Assembly: GCA_013694495.1 (NCBI GenBank)
Contig: JACDCH010000351.1
Location: 1-6,634, forward strand
Direction of reading: 5' to 3'
Length of the DNA: 6,634 nt
Source of the DNA: Acidimicrobiia bacterium
GTDB taxonomy: Bacteria; Actinomycetota; Acidimicrobiia; Acidimicrobiales; JACDCH01
Shown here: piece by piece, positions 1 through 4,505 of the stretch
Layout of the letters: every line of letters starts with the position of its first letter
Position numbering within the stretch: position 1 is the first letter of the stretch
Made by a program: the position numbers and the translations under genes
Notes under the pieces: model-generated
Told to the model about the DNA's origin: nothing
Databases searched by the model: none
Seen by the model: the letters and a program-made list of their open reading frames with translations, nothing else

Positions 1-1
1 G

Positions 2-1186
2 GCGCCGCCCGAGAAGGCACGGGTGCTCGACCGTCTCGCCGCCGACCTCGTCCTCGACGCCGAGCGCCTGGCTGCGCTCGTAGCGGCGGCCCCGGCCTCG
101 GTGGGCGACGTCGACCTGCCGGCGCCCGATCCCGACCGGGTCACGACGGTCGTGTTCACCAGCGGCACCACCGGCGAGCCGAAGGGGGCCACCTTCACCG
201 AGCGCCACCTCGACGCCATCACCCGCATCGACCTCGGCATCGACACCGCCGACGCCGGCGCGGCGTGGGGCACGGGCGGGCCGATGCTGGTGTCGACGCA
301 GTTCTGCCACATCGGCGTGAGCACCAAGATGAGCTGGTACCTGCGCACGGGCTCGACCCTGCACCTGCTCCCCCGCTGGCGGCCGGCTGACGCCCTCCGC
401 CTCATCAGTCGGCACCGGATGCCCTCCATCGGCGGCGTGGCCGCCCACATCGGGCTGCTGCTGCGAGTGCCCGACTTCAACGCCTACGACGTGTCGTCGG
501 TGCGCACGATCGTCATCGGCGGGGGTCCGTCGCCCGCCGCGCTCGTCGAGGAGGCCCGCCGTCGCTTCGGCGCCGACTACTCGATCCGCTACTCGTCGAC
601 CGAGTCGGGCGGGTGCGGCACCGGCACCGCCTTCGACGCCGACGACGACGAGGCCCTCAACACGGTCGGCCGGCCCCGGCCCGGGGTCGAGGTGCGCATC
701 GACGCCCCGAACTCGGAGCTGCAGCTGCGGTCCGGCGCGGTCATGGCCGGCTACTGGCGCGAGCCCGAGCGCACGGCGCTCGCCTTCACCACCGACGGCT
801 GGCTCCGCACCGGCGACCTCGGTGTGCTCGACGAGCGCGGGCTCCTGCGGCTCCAGGGCCGGGCCACCGACATGTACATCCGCGGCGGGTACAACGTGCA
901 CCCCGCCGAGGTCGAGGCCGTCCTGGTCGAGCACCCGGCGGTGGCCGCGGTGTCGGTGGTCGCCCGTCCCGACGCCGTCCTCGGCGAGCTCGGCGTCGCC
1001 GTGTTCGTGCCGGCCCCCGGGCGAAGCGTACCGACCGTCGACGAGCTGCGGGCCTTCGCCCGCGACCGGCTCGCCGCCTACAAGCTCCCCGACGACGCCG
1101 TGGCGGTCGACGAGCTGCCGCTCACCACCATGGACAAGGTCGACCGGAGGAAGCTGGCCGCGTTCGTGGCACAGTCAGGGCCGTGA
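2..1186 (+). CDS. AMP-forming acyl-CoA synthetase / AMP-dependent ligase, 5' truncated by window edge
   Basis: This ANL-superfamily enzyme activates a carboxylic acid with ATP to an acyl-adenylate and then transfers the acyl group to CoA. Residue numbers count from the GTG at 23, but the frame is open to the window edge (codons from base 2), so that GTG is internal and the true N-terminus lies outside. Visible motifs in order are the phosphate-binding loop SGTTGEPKG (47-55), the A5-like motif YSSTESGG (190-197, usually Y-G-x-T-E), the adenosine-binding WLRTGDLG (260-267), the hinge GRATDMYIRGGYNVHPAEVE (279-298), and a C-terminal DKVDRRKL whose Lys372 fits the adenylation lysine. Family members usually have about 500 residues, so roughly 100-130 are missing. 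The acyl substrate cannot be read from the sequence; a fatty or aromatic acid is possible. The stop TGA overlaps a GTG that opens a 27-codon frame leading to the next gene, so the two genes are probably co-transcribed. Confidence 0.93.
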   Translation, partial: APPEKARVLDRLAADLVLDAERLAALVAAAPASVGDVDLPAPDPDRVTTVVFTSGTTGEPKGATFTERHLDAITRIDLGIDTADAGAAWGTGGPMLVSTQFCHIGVSTKMSWYLRTGSTLHLLPRWRPADALRLISRHRMPSIGGVAAHIGLLLRVPDFNAYDVSSVRTIVIGGGPSPAALVEEARRRFGADYSIRYSSTESGGCGTGTAFDADDDEALNTVGRPRPGVEVRIDAPNSELQLRSGAVMAGYWREPERTALAFTTDGWLRTGDLGVLDERGLLRLQGRATDMYIRGGYNVHPAEVEAVLVEHPAVAAVSVVARPDAVLGELGVAVFVPAPGRSVPTVDELRAFARDRLAAYKLPDDAVAVDELPLTTMDKVDRRKLAAFVAQSGP

Positions 1187-1266
1187 CGCCCGCCCCGTCT
1201 CGCCGCTCCCGACCTGCGACCCCGGCTCCCCACCGCGTCGATGCGCCGGGCAGGGCCGAGCGTTGA
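1183..1266 (+). other. 27-codon bridging reading frame between two genes (possible coupling ORF)
   Basis: A GTG at 1183 overlaps the TGA of the acyl-CoA synthetase (GTGA, 1183-1186). The frame runs 27 codons, and its own TGA overlaps the TTG start of the next gene (TTGA, 1263-1266). Third positions are only about 77% G or C, no better than background, and the peptide is rich in Pro, Arg and Ala with no recognisable motif. I do not think it makes a functional protein. It could carry ribosomes from gene 1 to gene 2 by termination-reinitiation. It otherwise accounts for the 76-base gap, in which I see only a weak 6-bp inverted repeat (1221-1226 with 1245-1250). Confidence 0.25.
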
Positions 1267-2195
1267 GCGAGCCGGTGCGGTGCGCGGCGTGGGTGAAGGG
1301 CCAGGCGGTGGACCCGATCGGGTCCGCCGGGTCCTACGCCGGGTTCCTCCTGATCGAGTGGCCGCTGCCCTGGCCCCGTGACATCGGGGAGGTCCCGGCC
1401 CTGGCGCCGCTGGTCGCCGCGCTGGCGGGCACGGGTTTCCGGCTCCAGGGGGTCGTGCCGCTCTTCGCCGACGAGGCCGCCCGCCGGGCCGTGCTCTACC
1501 GCCGGCCGCCGGGCACCGAAGGCTTCACGGCCTACGAGCGGGTCGAGCGGATCGTCCCGGCCGACCGCCTCGTCGCCGCCGCCATCGAGCTCGCGGCGAC
1601 CGGCGAGGGCGACCCCGACTGGGCCCGGGCCACCGTGACCGACGACGTCCTCGTCTGCGGGCACGGCAAACGCGACATCTGCTGCGGTTCGCAGGGCACG
1701 GCCCTCGCCCTCGACCTCATGACCGACCCGGCCCGCTTCGGCGGCACCATCCGCCTGTGGCGCACGAGCCACACCGGCGGCCACCGCTTCGCCCCGACGG
1801 CGATCTTCCTGCCCCAGGGCACGGCGTGGGCCTTCCTCGACGCCGACGCCGCCCGCCGCATCGCCTTGCGCTCGGGTGCGCTCGCCGACCTGCTCCCCCG
1901 CTACCGGGGCTGCGCCGGCGTCGCCTCGCCCGCCCTGCAGGCCCTCGAGCGCGAGGCGTTCGCCGAGGTCGGCTGGTCGTGGCTCGACCACCGCCGCTGG
2001 GGCACCGACCTCGGCGGCGGGGTGGTGCGCCTCGACGCCGAGGCGCCCGATGGTCGCCGCCTCGCCTGGGAGGCCGAGGTGCAGGTGGTGCGCCTCGTGC
2101 CCGTGCCCGAATGCGGCCAACCCATCGAGGCGGCCAAGAGGTCGGAGCCCGAGCTCCGGGTCACCGGCGTGCGGGCCGCCACCCCGGCCGGCTGA
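1263..2195 (+). CDS. Sucrase/ferredoxin-like family protein (thioredoxin-like [2Fe-2S] ferredoxin)
   Basis: The 310-residue protein matches the sucrase/ferredoxin-like family (Suc_Fer-like, related to yeast Apd1 and Aim32), thioredoxin-fold proteins that bind a [2Fe-2S] cluster. The precise role of bacterial members is poorly defined; redox chemistry is likely. Conserved blocks seen are an N-terminal Cys7, LLIEWPLPWPRD (29-40), VCGHGKRDICCGSQG (131-145) with Cys132, Cys140 and Cys141, RTSHTGGHRFAPTAIFLPQG (167-186) with His170 and His174, and YRGCAG (214-219). The Cys-x8-Cys and His-x3-His pairs look like the bis-Cys/bis-His cluster ligands reported for Apd1-type proteins. No signal peptide or membrane segment is seen, so it should be cytosolic. 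The open frame extends upstream, but no ATG, GTG or TTG lies between 1186 and 1263, and third-position G/C becomes near total only from about 1263; TTG at 1263 is therefore chosen. GTG at 1275 would lose four residues but keep Cys7. No strong ribosome site is visible. Confidence 0.88.
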   Translation: MSEPVRCAAWVKGQAVDPIGSAGSYAGFLLIEWPLPWPRDIGEVPALAPLVAALAGTGFRLQGVVPLFADEAARRAVLYRRPPGTEGFTAYERVERIVPADRLVAAAIELAATGEGDPDWARATVTDDVLVCGHGKRDICCGSQGTALALDLMTDPARFGGTIRLWRTSHTGGHRFAPTAIFLPQGTAWAFLDADAARRIALRSGALADLLPRYRGCAGVASPALQALEREAFAEVGWSWLDHRRWGTDLGGGVVRLDAEAPDGRRLAWEAEVQVVRLVPVPECGQPIEAAKRSEPELRVTGVRAATPAG

Positions 2196-2219
2196 CGGAC
2201 GACCCGGCGGTCAGTCGGC
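2187..2219. terminator. Hairpin between convergent genes, stop codons in both arms
   Basis: GCCGGCTGAC (2187-2196) can pair with GTCAGTCGGC (2210-2219) to form a 10-bp stem with one G-U wobble in plus-strand RNA and a 13-nt loop. The TGA of the sucrase/ferredoxin-like gene (2193-2195) lies in the left arm, and the reverse-strand TGA of the small minus-strand gene (2211-2213) lies in the right arm. There is no T-tract on either side, so this is not a classical intrinsic terminator. U-less GC hairpins at convergent gene ends are common in high-GC actinobacteria. In minus-strand RNA the wobble becomes an A-C mismatch, so the fold is somewhat weaker. Confidence 0.5.
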
Positions 2220-2389
2220 GGGCCGGGCCTCGTGGCGGGGGCGGCCGTGCGTCCGGCGGGCCTCCTCGAGCTCGGACTCGTACACGTGCCGGCGGCCGGC
2301 GGCGACGACGTCGGCGCCTCGGCGTTGACGACGTCGACCACCGCGTTGAGCACGAGGTCGCCGGCGGCGCGGCCGTGGCGGTCGTTCAC
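2211..2389 (-). pseudogene. Small hypothetical gene, frame broken by an apparent 1-base deletion
   Basis: A GTG at 2389-2387 overlaps the TGA of the upstream lipoprotein gene (GTGA), a typical translational-coupling junction. From there 24 codons all end in G or C and encode VNDRHGRAAGDLVLNAVVDV followed by VNAE. Around 2315-2320 the coding signal moves to another frame, where 35 codons, again all ending in G or C, encode a charged tail including RRHVYESELEEARR and end at TGA 2213-2211. Adding one base (for example GAG-GCG read as GAG-GGC-GCC) restores a continuous 59-residue protein. Without it, the first frame runs on antisense through the neighbouring gene to 1901. The product would be small, soluble and helical, with a hydrophobic first half and a charged second half; I do not recognise the family. 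The break may be a sequencing or assembly error in a G run, a true decay event, or less likely a programmed -1 shift. Confidence 0.5.
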
Positions 2390-2910
2390 GCCGGCTCGCA
2401 CTCGATGTCGGCGTCCTCCACGACGGCCTCCTCCTCGAACTCCTCGCCCTCGGCCGTGACCACGGCGGTGCCCTCGCAGCGGACGCCGTTCACCTCGTGG
2501 TCGAGCACGCACGACCACTCCGACGACCGTTCGTTCAGGTTGTCGGGCTGATCGGCATCGGGGGCCTCGCACACGACGCCGTCCCCGAGGTTGAAGTACA
2601 GGTCGCTGCCCTCGACACCTTCGGAGGCGCGCATGGCCTCGCCCCCGGTCGCGTCCTCGGCGTCGCCCCGCGAGATCGTCGGCGCGTCGTCGGAACCGCC
2701 GTCACCGTCGTCGCCCGCCGTGGTGGTCGTGGTGCCCGCGTCGTCGGCTTCCGTGGTCGACGCGGTCGTGGCCTCGGCCTCGGTCGTCGACGTGGTGTCG
2801 CCGGCGTCCGCAGCCGGCTCCCGATCGGGCTCGGCGTCGTTCCCGCACCCGAGGAGAAGCGCCAGCGCGGCGGCCGCGAGCAATCGTGTCGGTCGGAGCA
2901 TCGTGGGCAT
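2386..2910 (-). CDS. Secreted lipoprotein with Thr/Asp-rich linker and four-cysteine C-terminal domain
   Basis: The 174-residue product has a lipoprotein signal peptide: Arg6 and Arg9, a hydrophobic core (10-20), and the lipobox L-L-G-C with Cys22 as the lipidation site. It should therefore be anchored on the outer face of the membrane. A low-complexity linker rich in Thr, Asp, Ala, Ser and Glu (about 30-76) includes two STTEA units. A compact C-terminal domain (about 100-174) has Cys114, Cys134, Cys145 and Cys171, enough for two disulfides, and is strongly acidic. I recognise no catalytic motif, and the family is unknown to me; a binding or cell-envelope role is only a guess. The start at 2910 is preferred over the ATG at 2901 because a TAATTT hexamer lies exactly 6 nt upstream. 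The gene ends in a GTGA overlap with the small broken gene, so the two probably form one operon. Confidence 0.85.
   Translation of the reverse strand: MPTMLRPTRLLAAAALALLLGCGNDAEPDREPAADAGDTTSTTEAEATTASTTEADDAGTTTTTAGDDGDGGSDDAPTISRGDAEDATGGEAMRASEGVEGSDLYFNLGDGVVCEAPDADQPDNLNERSSEWSCVLDHEVNGVRCEGTAVVTAEGEEFEEEAVVEDADIECEPA
2744..2791 (-). repeat. Imperfect 18-bp direct repeat, 30-bp period, inside the lipoprotein linker
   Basis: Two 18-base units at 2744-2761 and 2774-2791 match at 15 of 18 positions. On the minus strand they encode the STTEA-containing units of the linker. Such repeats are common in flexible surface-protein linkers and can change copy number by slippage. The 30-bp period keeps the reading frame. 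Confidence 0.45.
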
Positions 2911-2922
2911 GGCCCGAAATTA
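2911..2922 (-). promoter_or_regulatory. Putative -10 element for a leaderless lipoprotein mRNA
   Basis: On the minus strand TAATTT (2922-2917) matches the actinobacterial -10 pattern TANNNT and is followed by 6 bases, CGGGCC, and then the ATG at 2910. With this spacing transcription would begin at or next to the A of ATG. No Shine-Dalgarno sequence is present. AAATTA is also a conspicuous A/T run in an extremely GC-rich stretch. I see no clear -35 element. Confidence 0.45.
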
Positions 2923-2992
2923 CGCGGCCGGGCCACCCACCGCGGCGCGCTCACCGCTCCGGGCGACGGCTCGTAGCTGCGAAGATGCGGTG
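2923..2992. promoter_or_regulatory. Divergent intergenic region upstream of the AarF-like kinase gene
   Basis: This stretch lies between the lipoprotein start (minus) and the kinase start (plus). Read in the kinase frame from the ATG at 2909, about a third of codons end in A or T, unlike the real genes here, so it is judged noncoding. GAAG at 2981-2984 could be a weak ribosome site 8 nt before GTG 2993. Alternatively GAAGAT (2981-2986), 6 nt before that GTG, occupies the leaderless -10 position but lacks the leading T. No operator-like palindrome was found. Confidence 0.35.
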
Positions 2993-4480
2993 GTGGCACG
3001 CAAGGGCTGGGCCGCCGCCCTCATCGGCACGATCGTCACCGCAGCGGGCGGCTACCTCGCCGTCCAGGCCGCCGGTCGGCGGCGCGACGACGGCCCGCTC
3101 ACGTCGTCGTCGCGGGCGGCCCGCACCGTGCAGCTGGCCCGCATCGGCTCCTCGGCCGGCGCCGGCCTCGCCGTGCACAAGGCCCGCCGGGCGCTGGCGC
3201 CCGAGTCCCGCCGCGAGGCCCTCGACGCCGAGTTCCAGCTGAAGACCGCCGAGCAGGTGGCCGAGGTGCTGGGCGGGATGAAGGGGGCCCTCATGAAGCT
3301 CGGCCAGATGGCCAGCTTCCTCGACCAGGGCCTGCCCGAGCCCGTGCGCGACGCCCTCGCCCAGCTGCAGGCCGACGCGCCGCCGATGAGCAGCGAGCTG
3401 GCCCGCCGCACGGTCGAGGCCGAGCTCGGCCGGCCCGTCGCCGAGCTGTTCGCCAGCTGGGACGACCGTCCCCTCGCCGCCGCCTCGATCGGCCAGGTCC
3501 ACCGGGCCGTCGCCCACGACGGGCGCGAGGTCGCGGTCAAGGTCCAGTACCCGGGCGTCGGCGAGGCGATCAAGGCCGACCTCGACAACGCCGGCCTGCT
3601 CATCCAGGTGATCGGGATGCTCTTCCCGGGCATGGATCCGGGCCCGATCGTCGCCGAGCTGCGGGCCCGACTCACCGAGGAGCTCGACTACACGCGGGAG
3701 GCCGCCGACCAGCGCCGCTTCCGCGACGCCTACGTCGACCACCCGTACTTCCACGTCCCCGCCGTGGTCGACGAGCTGTGCAGCGCCCGGGTGCTCACCA
3801 GCGAGCTCGCCACCGGCGCACGCTTCGCCGAGCTCGCCGGATGGAGCCAGGAGGAGCGGGACCTCGCCGGAGAGACGATCTACCGGTTCGTGTTCCGCAG
3901 CCTCTGGCGGCACCTGATGTTTAACGGCGACCCGCACCCCGGGAACTACCTCTTCCGGCCGGGCGGCCACGTCACGTTCCTCGACTTCGGGCTCGTGAAG
4001 CACTTCGCCCCCGGCGAGCTCGACCCCCTGGCCGACATGCTGCTCGCCTCGGTGTTCACCAAGGACCGGGCCGCCCTCCGCTCCGGCGCCGTGCGGGCGG
4101 GGTTCCTCGGCCCCGAGGCGGCGGTCGACGACGACGCCCTCTACGAGTACCTCTCGCACTTCTACGAGTTCGTCGCCGAGGACGAGGAGCTCACGATCAC
4201 CCCCAACTGGTCGGCGGAGGCCGTCCGCCGGTACTTCGACCAGTCGGGCGGGTTCGCCGAGGTGCAGCGCGTGCTCAACGTCCCCGGCAACTACGTGATC
4301 GTGCAGCGCATCAACCTCGGCCTGCTGGGCGTTCTCGGCGCGCTGGGCGCCACCCGCAACTGGCGGCGCATCGCGTCGGAGCTGTGGCCCTGGGTCGACG
4401 GTCCGCCTTCGACGCCGATGGGCGAGGCCGAGGCGGCGTGGCTCGCGCGGCGCGCCGCAGCCGGCCGGGCCGGGAGCTGA
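2993..4480 (+). CDS. ABC1/AarF/UbiB-family atypical kinase
   Basis: This 495-residue protein belongs to the ABC1/UbiB atypical kinase family, linked elsewhere to isoprenoid quinone synthesis and lipid homeostasis. Its true substrate is unsettled in most bacteria. The hallmarks are complete: KxGQ as KLGQ (102-105), the Ala-rich loop replacing the glycine loop, AAASIGQVH (162-170), VAVKVQYP with Lys183 (180-187), ExD within EELDY (229-233), the catalytic GDPHPGN (312-318), and metal-binding DFG (331-333). It is therefore probably active in nucleotide binding. Residues about 5-27 are hydrophobic and could anchor it to the membrane, whereas the C-terminus lacks the clear paired membrane helices of proteobacterial UbiB. 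GTG 2993 is chosen because G/C third positions begin there; GTG 2990 would add one residue. The more distant ATG 2909 would overlap the divergent gene start and adds poorly coded sequence. Only 25 bases separate its stop from the next gene. Confidence 0.92.
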   Translation: MARKGWAAALIGTIVTAAGGYLAVQAAGRRRDDGPLTSSSRAARTVQLARIGSSAGAGLAVHKARRALAPESRREALDAEFQLKTAEQVAEVLGGMKGALMKLGQMASFLDQGLPEPVRDALAQLQADAPPMSSELARRTVEAELGRPVAELFASWDDRPLAAASIGQVHRAVAHDGREVAVKVQYPGVGEAIKADLDNAGLLIQVIGMLFPGMDPGPIVAELRARLTEELDYTREAADQRRFRDAYVDHPYFHVPAVVDELCSARVLTSELATGARFAELAGWSQEERDLAGETIYRFVFRSLWRHLMFNGDPHPGNYLFRPGGHVTFLDFGLVKHFAPGELDPLADMLLASVFTKDRAALRSGAVRAGFLGPEAAVDDDALYEYLSHFYEFVAEDEELTITPNWSAEAVRRYFDQSGGFAEVQRVLNVPGNYVIVQRINLGLLGVLGALGATRNWRRIASELWPWVDGPPSTPMGEAEAAWLARRAAAGRAGS

Positions 4481-4493
4481 CACAGGCGTCAGG

Positions 4494-4505
4494 TAGCGTC
4501 CGGCC
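4494..4505 (+). promoter_or_regulatory. Putative -10 element for leaderless transcription of the NDP-forming synthetase
   Basis: TAGCGT (4494-4499) fits TANNNT and is followed by 6 bases, CCGGCC, before the ATG at 4506. This is the geometry expected for a transcript starting at the initiation codon. No Shine-Dalgarno sequence precedes the ATG. CTGACA (4477-4482) resembles a -35 box, but its 11-bp spacer is too short. If real, the gene has its own promoter in addition to any read-through from the kinase gene. Confidence 0.45.

Noticed and set aside
1221..1250. 6-bp inverted repeat CCCGGC/GCCGGG as a terminator after the acyl-CoA synthetase
   Set aside because: The stem is short, the loop is 18 nt and there is no T tract; such repeats are expected by chance in this composition.
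1122..2120. 332-codon minus-strand frame opposite the sucrase/ferredoxin-like gene
   Set aside because: No recognisable domain, and the plus-strand protein has clear Cys and His motifs; composition explains it.
2909..2992. Possible longer N-terminus of the kinase from ATG 2909
   Set aside because: It would overlap the start of the divergent lipoprotein gene, and about a third of the added codons end in A or T, unlike the genes here.
3917..3926. TTT-AAC codons beside the kinase catalytic motif, unusual in a gene with G/C third positions
   Set aside because: A single TTT codon is within normal variation, and the encoded residues fit the family; no sign of transfer or recoding.
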